Under the pieces are notes generated by a model. It did not search any database, was not told the DNA's origin, and saw nothing but the letters and a program-made list of their open reading frames with translations. Below are positions 1-7,308 of a stretch of 64,000 bases of DNA, in pieces (positions within the stretch are counted from its first letter, which is position 1; each line of letters opens with the position of its first letter). The position numbers were made by a program, and so were the translations under genes. Source of the stretch: Larkinella sp. C7 (GTDB lineage Bacteria; Bacteroidota; Bacteroidia; Cytophagales; Spirosomataceae); NCBI RefSeq assembly GCF_006149005.1, contig NZ_VBSL01000002.1, positions 62,001 through 126,000 on the forward strand, written 5' to 3'.

Positions 1-498
1 TTTTTGGGCAAAGACCTCGATGATCAGCTCACCCGGCTCGAAGAACTCAAACGCGATATTCTGTACATTCCCGAAAGCAACATGGCCTACCAGGTGCTGG
101 AACGGTTTCGGGAACGTCGGCAGTACGTCGGCATCATTGTCGATGAATACGGTGGCGTTCTGGGTATGGTGACGCTCAACGACATTGTGGACGCGCTCGT
201 GGGCGACATTTCGGACACCAACGAATTCGAATTTGAGATTGTAGAGCGGGGCGACGGCAGTTACCTCGTCGACGCCCAGATTCCATTCGACGATTTTCTG
301 GATTATTTTAACATCAACATCCAGAACCGGCGCGAAATGACCGGTTTTGATACCCTGGGCGGTTTTGCCTTACAAATTATCAAGGACATCCCAAAAACCG
401 GTGAGACTTTTTCCTGGCAGGAATACCAGTTTGAAATCATCGACATGGACAAAAGCCGGATCGATAAGATTCTGGTGACGAAGCGAATTGAAGAATAG
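1..498 (+). CDS. CNNM/HlyC/CorC-family protein, C-terminal part (5' truncated)
   Basis: The reading frame is open from the window edge, so only the C-terminal ~165 residues are present. The first ~75 residues resemble the second CBS motif of the CorC/HlyC/CNNM family (a V-D-E-Y-G-G-V-x-G-x-V-T run followed by D-I-V-D-A-L-V-G-D-I). The rest matches the CorC_HlyC transporter-associated domain, with the usual D-G-S-Y-L-V-D-A and G-F-D-T-L-G-G-F motifs. Full-length relatives carry an N-terminal DUF21 membrane domain and are linked to Mg2+/Co2+ efflux or, in Bacteroidota, to gliding-associated GldE. The membrane part lies outside the window, so transport versus GldE-like role cannot be decided. 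The gene ends 17 nt before a long hairpin. Confidence 0.88.
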   Translation, partial: FLGKDLDDQLTRLEELKRDILYIPESNMAYQVLERFRERRQYVGIIVDEYGGVLGMVTLNDIVDALVGDISDTNEFEFEIVERGDGSYLVDAQIPFDDFLDYFNINIQNRREMTGFDTLGGFALQIIKDIPKTGETFSWQEYQFEIIDMDKSRIDKILVTKRIEE

Positions 499-514
499 TT
501 AAAAAATTAATTAT

Positions 515-600
515 AAATCTAGAATGATAAATGCAGAATGTAAAAGTAGCTAAGCACTTTTGAAACACTTTTACCTTCGACATGTATCATTCTAGATTTT
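515..600. repeat. Intergenic hairpin, AATGNNN family (A1)
   Basis: Imperfect inverted repeat with arms 515-547 and 567-600 and a ~19-nt loop. The left arm contains AATGATA-AATGCAG-AATGTAA-AAGT, a 7-nt periodic series. The right arm is its near reverse complement except around 572-583, where TACCTTCG replaces the expected word. It starts 17 nt after the stop of the upstream gene and ends 18 nt before pyrE. The same family recurs at 4514, 14576 and 63765. The role is unknown; a 3'-end or terminator role fits the position. Confidence 0.8.
572..579 (+). promoter_or_regulatory. Possible -7 promoter element for pyrE inside hairpin A1
   Basis: TACCTTCG differs by one base from the Bacteroidota -7 consensus TAnnTTTG and lies 39 nt before the pyrE ATG. 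It falls exactly where the right arm of hairpin A1 departs from its left arm, which may mean the repeat arm was adapted as a promoter. I see no clear -33 TTTG. Confidence 0.35.
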
Positions 601-618
601 ACATTCCCCTTTTTTTAC

Positions 619-1245
619 ATGATTGCAGCAAAAGTTGCCCGATTGCTATTGGAAGTGAAGGCGGTTCGGCTCCGGCCGGAGGAGCCTTTTACGTGGAGTT
701 CAGGCTGGAAATCACCGATTTATTGCGACAACCGGATTACGCTTTCCTACCCGGAAGCCCGGACGTATATCCGTACCGCGTTAGCCGAAACGATTTTGAA
801 GCAATTCCCTGATGTTCAGGCCATTGCGGGCGTCGCTACGGCCGGTATTGCCCAGGGAGCACTGGTAGCCGATGCACTGAACCTGCCGTTTCTGTACGTT
901 CGGCCGGAGCCTAAAAAGCACGGCATGGGTAACCAGATCGAGGGGCGGCTGGAAGCGGGCCAGCGTATTGTCGTGATTGAAGACCTGATTTCGACCGGTG
1001 GCAGTTCGCTCAAAGTGGTGGATGTGCTGCGGCAATCCGGCGCCGGGGTGCTGGGCATGGCGGCCATTTTTACCTACGGTTTCCCGGTAGCCAGTCAAAA
1101 TTTTGCGGACAAAGACGTCAAACTGGTTTGCCTGAGCGACTACGAAACGCTGGTGGGCGAAGCCCGGAATCTGAACTACATTTCGGCAGACGCCATGGAC
1201 TCCCTCGCGGCCTGGCGACAAAATCCGGCGGAATGGAACCGCTAG
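619..1245 (+). CDS. pyrE: Orotate phosphoribosyltransferase
   Basis: A 208-aa protein of normal length for PyrE. It transfers phosphoribose from PRPP to orotate to make OMP in cytosolic pyrimidine synthesis. The PRPP-binding motif I-V-V-I-E-D-L-I-S-T-G-G-S-S is at residues 117-130, and the flexible catalytic loop with R-P-E-P-K-K-H-G is at 95-102. The N-terminal S-S-G-W-K-S-P-I-Y-C-D motif (27-37) is also standard. The ATG at 619 is the first in frame that gives the family N-terminus. The Wzi-like gene begins 11 nt downstream on the same strand, so the two may be co-transcribed, though they are not functionally related. Confidence 0.97.
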   Translation: MIAAKVARLLLEVKAVRLRPEEPFTWSSGWKSPIYCDNRITLSYPEARTYIRTALAETILKQFPDVQAIAGVATAGIAQGALVADALNLPFLYVRPEPKKHGMGNQIEGRLEAGQRIVVIEDLISTGGSSLKVVDVLRQSGAGVLGMAAIFTYGFPVASQNFADKDVKLVCLSDYETLVGEARNLNYISADAMDSLAAWRQNPAEWNR

Positions 1246-1256
1246 CCTGACAGCCG

Positions 1257-2729
1257 ATGAGACGGCTCTTTTGTTTGGCATTCGGCTGGCTGCTGACCAC
1301 GTCGGCCCTGGCGCAGGAATCCCGGCTTTCAACCCCCTTTCAGGCCGACCTCGAACTCGGTTGCATGGGCGCAGCAAACCGCCAGCCCCCCTTCTGGCTC
1401 CGCACCAATCAATACGGCATCGTACCGCTGCAAGGCCCTTTCGCGACCCTGCGGGGGCAAATCAGTCGCGACTACCGCACCGATTCATCATATACGAACC
1501 ACCACCGGTTCGATTGGGGCGTCGGTGGCTATGCGGCTGTCAATGTGGGCAAAAGCAGTCAGTTTATTCTCCCGGAACTGTATGCCAAGGTTCGGCTGGG
1601 GAAATTTGAGCTCTGGGCGGGGCGTCGGCGCGAGCAATATGGCATCGGTGACACCACGCTGACGTCCGGTTTTGTGGCCTGGTCGGCCAATGCCCTGCCC
1701 ATTCCAAAAGTACAGTTCCATACACCCGACTTCGTGCCGATCGGTTTTCTGAAAAAACTGGTAGCTTTCCGGCTGGGCTATGCCCACGGCTGGTTCAATG
1801 CGCCCTATATCAAAGGCGCGTATCTGCACCAGAAATACCTCTACGGCCGCTTCGGAAAACCGCACTGGAGCGTAAAATTTTACGTAGGCATGAATCACCA
1901 GGTGCAGTGGGGCGGGCAGGCAGACTACCTGAAAGGCACGCCATTCGCGGTAAATGGAAAGTTACCATCGTCATTCCGGGATTATACGGGACTCATTTTT
2001 GGGCTTTATCCAAAAGAACTTACCACCAGCCAGCAAACCGCCTTCGACGGCGAAAACCGGGTCGGCAATCACCTGGGTTCCATCGACTACGCCCTGGAAT
2101 GGACGACCTCCCGGTTAAGTACCTTGTTTTACTACCAGCATTTTTACGAAGACGTCAGCGGAATCGTTTACCTCAACTTTCCCGACGGTTTGTGGGGCCT
2201 CCGTTTTCGGAACAAAACCGCCACGCCCAACCCCCGGTTCCGGTGGAATGCCGCCGTGGTGGAGTGGCTGCCGATGACCAGTCAGAGTGGGCCGGTTTTC
2301 GACCAGACGGCTCAGTATCAGGGCGCTGACAATTATTTTAACCACGGTCAGTACCGGGAAGGCTGGTCGTATTTTGGCCGAACCATCGGCACGCCCTTCA
2401 TCGCCCCCCGAGCCGACTACACCGCCCGGGTGCAGCAATACACCGGGGGCGGCTTTTTCCCCAACAACCGGGTCAATGTCTGGTATCTCGGACTCGAAGG
2501 AGTTTTATACCGGATTCAACTCAATGCCCGGGCGTCGTTCAGCCGTAACTACGGTACCTACAACCAGCCGTATTCTCCCCGTCTCGAGCAGTTTTCAGCC
2601 CTGTTGGCGGCTCAGGTTCTCCTTCCCCGGTTTTCCAATACCTTCCTGACAGCCTCTTTTGCCCGGGATCAGGGCGCGTTATACCCAACTCAAACGGGCC
2701 TGTACCTGTCTGTTAAAAAGCGCTGGTAA
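1257..2729 (+). CDS. Capsule assembly Wzi-family outer-membrane protein (copy 1)
   Basis: A 490-aa protein with an N-terminal signal peptide (hydrophobic core about residues 4-17, cleavage after A-L-A, residue ~20) followed by alternating amphipathic segments and many aromatic/Gly turns, as expected for an outer-membrane beta-barrel. It resembles the Wzi-like proteins common in Bacteroidota, with landmarks P-F-W-L-R-T-N-Q-Y-G near residue 43, A-G-R-R-R-E-Q-Y-G near 120 and N-H-L-G-S-I-D-Y near 261. In E. coli, Wzi organises surface capsule; in this phylum the role is inferred. A paralogue lies at 9964-11472 with the same landmarks. No capsule biosynthesis genes are adjacent. Confidence 0.85.
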   Translation: MRRLFCLAFGWLLTTSALAQESRLSTPFQADLELGCMGAANRQPPFWLRTNQYGIVPLQGPFATLRGQISRDYRTDSSYTNHHRFDWGVGGYAAVNVGKSSQFILPELYAKVRLGKFELWAGRRREQYGIGDTTLTSGFVAWSANALPIPKVQFHTPDFVPIGFLKKLVAFRLGYAHGWFNAPYIKGAYLHQKYLYGRFGKPHWSVKFYVGMNHQVQWGGQADYLKGTPFAVNGKLPSSFRDYTGLIFGLYPKELTTSQQTAFDGENRVGNHLGSIDYALEWTTSRLSTLFYYQHFYEDVSGIVYLNFPDGLWGLRFRNKTATPNPRFRWNAAVVEWLPMTSQSGPVFDQTAQYQGADNYFNHGQYREGWSYFGRTIGTPFIAPRADYTARVQQYTGGGFFPNNRVNVWYLGLEGVLYRIQLNARASFSRNYGTYNQPYSPRLEQFSALLAAQVLLPRFSNTFLTASFARDQGALYPTQTGLYLSVKKRW

Positions 2730-2927
2730 TCGCCGGTATCAACTTTACCGTAGTATTATCTTTCTCTACCACTGGCCTGGTAATCTACTCATTATCAGCA
2801 CCTCACCTTCTCCTGCCGGGGCCATATCCTAACATTCTTACGGATTGGAAATCTAAATGCCCGTCTTCATTCGTATGACTGTCAATATCCTATCATTCCA
2901 TTCAACCTTTCTAAAACAATTTGAAAC

Positions 2928-4511
2928 ATGAGTACGACTAAAAAAGGGGGATTTCGCCTACCGGCAGGCGCTTGGGTACTCGGCCTGATGGTGGGCCTGA
3001 ACGCGTGTACATCACCCGAGAACGCCCTGAGCCCCAATGCCACGAAACACAATAGTGCCCGTGAAAGCGCAACGGAGCTTTCGTTTTTTGCTTTAACGGA
3101 CAACAACCGGTTGAACAAGAAAACCGTTTCGAACCCGATGGCGAACCTGTCGGATACCGAGATTACGGGTTTGAAAGAAAACGAAAAAATCCTGGCCATC
3201 GACTTCCGCCCGGCAACGGGGCAACTCTACGGACTGGGCAGTACCAGCCGGGTTTATGTGATCAACCAGGAAACCGGGGTAGCGCGTTCGGTGAGTGTGG
3301 ATCCCTTCTCCCCCGCCATCGCCGATGGCGCTTCGGTCGCTTTTGACTTCAACCCGACAGTCGACCTGATCCGGCTGGTAACCAGTACCGGCCAAAACCT
3401 CCGGCTCAATCCCAACACCGGCATGCTCCAGACCGGCGGGCAGGATGGAAACATCAACGGCGGAACCAATCCGGCGATTTCGGCAGTGGCCTACACCAAC
3501 AGCAAGGGCGTCTCGAGCAGCACGGTTTTGTATGACATCGATCCGGTTTCAGATCGTCTTTACTCCCAGATTCCGCCCAACAACGGAACGCTCGTCAACG
3601 TCGGCCCTTTGGGAAAAGACATCACCGGCAGTGCCGGTTTCGACATTTCGTCTGACAACAGCCATGCCCTGCTGGCCTACTGGGTGGGTGGCAAAGCCGA
3701 GTTGGGCAACGTAAACCTCAGCACGGGCTCCATTCAGAAGCTGGGCGATCTGGGCTCCAGAACCTACATCGGGCTGGCGATTCCGACGGATGCCGTCGCC
3801 TACGCCGTGAGTGGCAACGACCTGCTGATTTTCGATCCCTTCGACATCCGACCGGTTCAGCGTAACATTACCGGACTACAACCGGGCGAAACGATTCGCG
3901 GTATCGACATGCGTCCGGCAACGGGCCAACTCTACGCTTTGGGAAATTCCAGCCGCATTTATACCATTTCGTATCCGGCCGGAACCAACAACGCCCAGCT
4001 TACCGTGGTCGGTTCCGGTGCGTTCACCCCGATGTTGACGGGCAGTGACTACGGTTTTGATTTCAACCCAACGGTCGACCGGATTCGGGTCATCAGCAAC
4101 ACGGGTCAAAACCTGCGGATCAATCCGATGACCGGGGACGTTCTGGTCGACAAACCGCTCAATTATGGTCCCACGGCGGTTGATCGCCCTTCGGTGCGGG
4201 CGGCTGCCTATTCGAACAACGTTCAGGGTGCAACGACAACGGTATTGTATGACCTCGACGACTTTACCAACCGCTTGTACCGCCAGATTCCGCCGAATGA
4301 CGGCACGCTGGTGGGTGGAAGTCCGCTGGGCATCGACATCACGGCAACCAACGGATTCGACATCGGCGGACGCAGCGACAAAGCCTATGCGCTGTTGACA
4401 GCGGGCAGTTCGACCAACCTGTATTCAATCAACCTGAACAACGGCGCGCTCACCAACCTGGGAACATTCCCGACCACGGTGCGCGGATTTGCCATTGGTT
4501 TAGGGTTTTAA
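2928..4511 (+). CDS. Lipoprotein with two tandem DUF4394 domains
   Basis: A 527-aa predicted lipoprotein: basic N-terminus, hydrophobic stretch and lipobox L-N-A-C at about residues 24-27. The mature part is two homologous halves of ~235 residues. Each contains the DUF4394 signature R-P-A-T-G-Q-L-Y-(G/A)-L-G near its start, then D-F-N-P-T-V-D-R/L-I-R, T-G-Q-N-L-R and a L-Y-D-(I/L)-D segment followed by Q-I-P-P-N-(N/D)-G-T-L-V. This looks like an internal duplication of a beta-propeller-like domain. DUF4394 has no established biochemical function; secreted or surface location is inferred. It stands alone, with about 200 nt upstream and a long hairpin beginning 3 nt after its stop. Confidence 0.85.
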   Translation: MSTTKKGGFRLPAGAWVLGLMVGLNACTSPENALSPNATKHNSARESATELSFFALTDNNRLNKKTVSNPMANLSDTEITGLKENEKILAIDFRPATGQLYGLGSTSRVYVINQETGVARSVSVDPFSPAIADGASVAFDFNPTVDLIRLVTSTGQNLRLNPNTGMLQTGGQDGNINGGTNPAISAVAYTNSKGVSSSTVLYDIDPVSDRLYSQIPPNNGTLVNVGPLGKDITGSAGFDISSDNSHALLAYWVGGKAELGNVNLSTGSIQKLGDLGSRTYIGLAIPTDAVAYAVSGNDLLIFDPFDIRPVQRNITGLQPGETIRGIDMRPATGQLYALGNSSRIYTISYPAGTNNAQLTVVGSGAFTPMLTGSDYGFDFNPTVDRIRVISNTGQNLRINPMTGDVLVDKPLNYGPTAVDRPSVRAAAYSNNVQGATTTVLYDLDDFTNRLYRQIPPNDGTLVGGSPLGIDITATNGFDIGGRSDKAYALLTAGSSTNLYSINLNNGALTNLGTFPTTVRGFAIGLGF

Positions 4512-4513
4512 TT

Positions 4514-4611
4514 GGAAATGAAAAATGTAAAATGATGAATGCTAAATGTAAAAGTTTCGGACTGGAAACCCCTTTTACATTTAGCATTCATCATTTTACA
4601 TTTTTCATTCC
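4514..4611. repeat. Intergenic hairpin, AATGNNN family (A2), between convergent genes
   Basis: Arms 4514-4554 and 4572-4611 are complementary over ~38 consecutive bases, with one extra A in the left arm and a 17-nt loop. The left arm reads as AATGAAA-AATGTAA-AATGATG-AATGCTA-AATGTAA-AAG, a perfect 7-nt phase. It fills the whole space between two convergent stop codons (4511 and 4612), which suits a bidirectional terminator, although the stem is AT-rich and lacks a classical GC core. Confidence 0.9.
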
Positions 4612-5745
4612 TTAATTCAATTGGTACTTCTTCCCCGGCAGCGTCCTGACCATGCCTCTAAACTCCAGGTTCAGTAGCAGTGACGCCAGTTTGCCAAGGT
4701 GAATCTGTGTTCGCCAACTCAGCTCATCGATGTGCCAGTCGGGCTTTTGACGAAAGAGCGCCAGGATCTGACTTTCTTCTTCCGTAAATTCCAGGGCCAG
4801 GGCGGTTTTGTCGGTCGGGGCGGTTTTGCTCACCGGCTGATCCCAGTTCAGGGCTTCAATCACATCCTCCGGTTTGGTATAAATCTGCGCTTTGTTTTCC
4901 CGAATCAGCTTGTTGCAGCCCTGCGAAAACGTCTGATTCAGATGACCGGGGACAGCAAAAACGTCCCGGTGATAGTTGTTGGCATATTCCGCCGTGATCA
5001 AAGCCCCGCCTTTAGTGGCCGCTTCCACAATGATGATGGCATCACTCAAGCCCGCGATGATGCGGTTTCGGGCCGGAAACAAGCGGGCGTCGGGCTTGAT
5101 GCCGGGGCGGTTTTCGGTTAGCAAACCGCCAAGCATCACCATCTCCTGCGCGGTTTTCCTGTGTACATACGGATAAACGATATCAATTCCACTGGCCATG
5201 ACACCCACCGTCGGCAGGCTGTTGACCAGACTGGCCCGGTGGGCGGCAATGTCGATTCCGTAGGCCAGACCACTGATTACCAGCGGCTGGTAGGGCTGCA
5301 CCGCCTGAATCAGTTCTTCCGTAATCCGCCGTCCGTAGTCGGTGGCTTGCCGCGTTCCGACAATGCCGAGGGTGCGGGTGGCATTCAGGTCGGCAGTGCC
5401 CTGAAAATAGAGCATTGCCGGAGCATCGTAGAGGGCTTTCAGGCGGGCCGGATAGGCCTTATCGGTATAGAACAACTGCTGAATCCCCAGCTTATGACAC
5501 CGCTGCTGCGTCTGTTCCGCTTCCCGCAACACGTCCGGGTGCAAAATAGCGCGGGCAATCACCTCGCCCACACCGGGTGTTTTCCTCAATTTTGACAGGG
5601 GCGACCGAAAAACCTCGGAGGCCGAACCGCAATAACTCATCAGTTGACGAATCAATACGTCGCCCACACCGGGTACGGACGTCAGTGCCGATTGGTAAAA
5701 TAATTCAGGATGATTCACAGGGTGTTCATTCAGGGTTTTTATCAA
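4612..5745 (-). CDS. dprA: DNA-processing protein DprA (Smf)
   Basis: A 377-aa DprA. It binds incoming single-stranded DNA and loads RecA during natural transformation. The N-terminal ~75 residues contain helix-hairpin-helix-like V-P-G-V-G-D-V and T-P-G-V-G-E-V motifs. The Rossmann-like core has G-I-V-G-T-R near 130 and V-I-S-G-L-A-Y-G-I-D-I-A-A-H-R near 160. A C-terminal winged-helix (DML1-like) domain covers the last ~65 residues. The first in-frame start is TTG at 5745; GTG at 5718 is an alternative and no ATG lies near. It converges on the DUF4394 gene and stands alone. Other competence genes are not in view. Confidence 0.95.
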   Translation of the reverse strand: MIKTLNEHPVNHPELFYQSALTSVPGVGDVLIRQLMSYCGSASEVFRSPLSKLRKTPGVGEVIARAILHPDVLREAEQTQQRCHKLGIQQLFYTDKAYPARLKALYDAPAMLYFQGTADLNATRTLGIVGTRQATDYGRRITEELIQAVQPYQPLVISGLAYGIDIAAHRASLVNSLPTVGVMASGIDIVYPYVHRKTAQEMVMLGGLLTENRPGIKPDARLFPARNRIIAGLSDAIIIVEAATKGGALITAEYANNYHRDVFAVPGHLNQTFSQGCNKLIRENKAQIYTKPEDVIEALNWDQPVSKTAPTDKTALALEFTEEESQILALFRQKPDWHIDELSWRTQIHLGKLASLLLNLEFRGMVRTLPGKKYQLN

Positions 5746-5795
5746 GACGGAATCGGAAGCCCGGAGTAACGGTACGGGGCAAAATAAAAATTAAG

Positions 5796-5803
5796 TATCT
5801 TTG
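5796..5803 (+). promoter_or_regulatory. -7 promoter element for the PhoX-like gene
   Basis: TATCTTTG is an exact match to the Bacteroidota -7 consensus TAnnTTTG, 17 nt before the ATG at 5821 and in the divergent region after dprA. A good -33 TTTG is not visible. Confidence 0.55.
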
Positions 5804-5820
5804 CTAAATAGCCCCATTCC

Positions 5821-7308
5821 ATGTCAACTTTCTCCCGGTTTCACGCTTCCATTCACATCGCCCTCCTCTTTTCAGCGCTTGTATGGGCGGGTTGTCAAAA
5901 AGAAGGAAAAACCGGAACCAGCCCGGCCACCCGGACCGAAGTGGAACTGAAAGCCCATTCGACCACGCCCCCGCTGGTAAAGGCCCTGCCCGGTTTTGAA
6001 AGCCTGGAAATTCTGCCGCTCATCAGCAGTGCCGATCAACTGGAACAATCGCCCGATTTCATTTTTGCCGGCCAACCCGATGGGGCAGGCTTGTTGAAAA
6101 ATCCGGCGGGCGACGGCTATGTGCTGATCACGAACCACGAGATGATCCGGTCGGTTTCCAGGGTTTATCTGGACAAAACCTTCAAACCGGTCAAAGGCGA
6201 ATACCTGGTCGATGCCGAAGGCGGAATCTGGCGGCTTTGTTCGGCCACGCTGGCCACCCCGGCCGAACATGGTTTTGGTCCGCTCTACCTGACCGCTGGC
6301 GAAAGCGACGCAGAAGGTCGGGTTCACGCCATCGATCCGCTGGGTGCGGCTGATAAAAAGAACGGGAACCGGACGCTCCCGGCGCTGGGAAAAGCGTCGT
6401 TCGAAAATGCGCTTCCCCTACCGAAAGGCGCATATCCCAACAAAACCGTGGTGTTGATGACGGAAGATGAAGGCAATGGACAGGTGACGATGTACGTTTC
6501 ACCGACGCCCGGCGACCTCCAAAACGGAAAACTTTACACCCTCCGCCGGACCAACCAGGACCCCATCGAAAAAACCATGCAGGCCGACCAGCGATATGCG
6601 GTCGAATTTGTGGAAATCGACAACGCAAAAACCGCCACGGGCGCCCAGATTGCCGCGCAGCAACTGGAAAAAAATGCCATTCAGTTTGCGCGGGTCGAAG
6701 ACATCGACTACCGGAAAGGCAGCGCGGCCAACGGTCGTGAACTGTATTTTGCAGTCACGGGTTCTTTCGCCAGCGACCGGGTGCAGTGGGGCCGCATCTA
6801 CCGTCTGGAACTGGACGCCAGCAACCCGCTGAAAGGCCAGTTGTCGTTTGTGGCCGAAGGGTATTCCAATCCGGGCAAGAGTTTGATCAATCCGGACAAC
6901 ATCTGCGTCACCGAGAATTTCGTGTACATCGGGGAAGATGGCGACGCGCCGATTTCTACGCCCGACCACGACGGACGCATCTGGCAGTACGGCATCACGA
7001 CCAAACAGCTCAAACCGTTCCTGGAAATGAACCACCGCCGAAACGACAGCGACTTCCAGCGCAAATACAACCTCATTGGCCATCAGGGCATCAGCACCTG
7101 GGAATATGGCGCGATGACCGACATTTCGGACGTAGTGGGCGTCCCGAACACGTTTCTGATCAACCTGCAACCGCACACCTGGCGCGATACCAAATTCATC
7201 AATGCGGATGGCAGCGCGATCACCAAAAACGTCAATATTTACGACAATGCGATTGGGAACATGGGCGAAGGCGGTCAGATTGTCATTGTGCGCGGTGTTC
7301 CGAAATAA
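5821..7308 (+). CDS. PhoX/DUF839-like lipoprotein
   Basis: A 495-aa predicted lipoprotein: signal peptide of ~20 residues with lipobox W-A-G-C at 22-25. The mature protein resembles the DUF839/PhoX beta-propeller family, with a Y-V-L-I-T-N-H-E segment near residue 101, M-T-E-D-E-G near 218, and a late N-P-D-N-I-C-V-T segment followed by Y-I-G-E-D-G. PhoX enzymes are Ca2+/Fe3+ phosphatases; whether this divergent member keeps the metal-binding set cannot be judged by eye, so phosphatase activity is not claimed. It has a -7 element upstream and overlaps or abuts the peroxidase gene that follows, which suggests co-transcription and a shared periplasmic role. Confidence 0.75.
   Translation: MSTFSRFHASIHIALLFSALVWAGCQKEGKTGTSPATRTEVELKAHSTTPPLVKALPGFESLEILPLISSADQLEQSPDFIFAGQPDGAGLLKNPAGDGYVLITNHEMIRSVSRVYLDKTFKPVKGEYLVDAEGGIWRLCSATLATPAEHGFGPLYLTAGESDAEGRVHAIDPLGAADKKNGNRTLPALGKASFENALPLPKGAYPNKTVVLMTEDEGNGQVTMYVSPTPGDLQNGKLYTLRRTNQDPIEKTMQADQRYAVEFVEIDNAKTATGAQIAAQQLEKNAIQFARVEDIDYRKGSAANGRELYFAVTGSFASDRVQWGRIYRLELDASNPLKGQLSFVAEGYSNPGKSLINPDNICVTENFVYIGEDGDAPISTPDHDGRIWQYGITTKQLKPFLEMNHRRNDSDFQRKYNLIGHQGISTWEYGAMTDISDVVGVPNTFLINLQPHTWRDTKFINADGSAITKNVNIYDNAIGNMGEGGQIVIVRGVPK

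Noticed and set aside
4514-4611. Insertion-sequence or MITE ends at the AATGNNN hairpins
   Set aside because: No transposase, no flanking target duplication that I can see, and word order differs between copies.
5821-7308. Calling the PhoX-like protein an alkaline phosphatase
   Set aside because: Only the general family pattern is visible; metal ligands could not be verified by eye.
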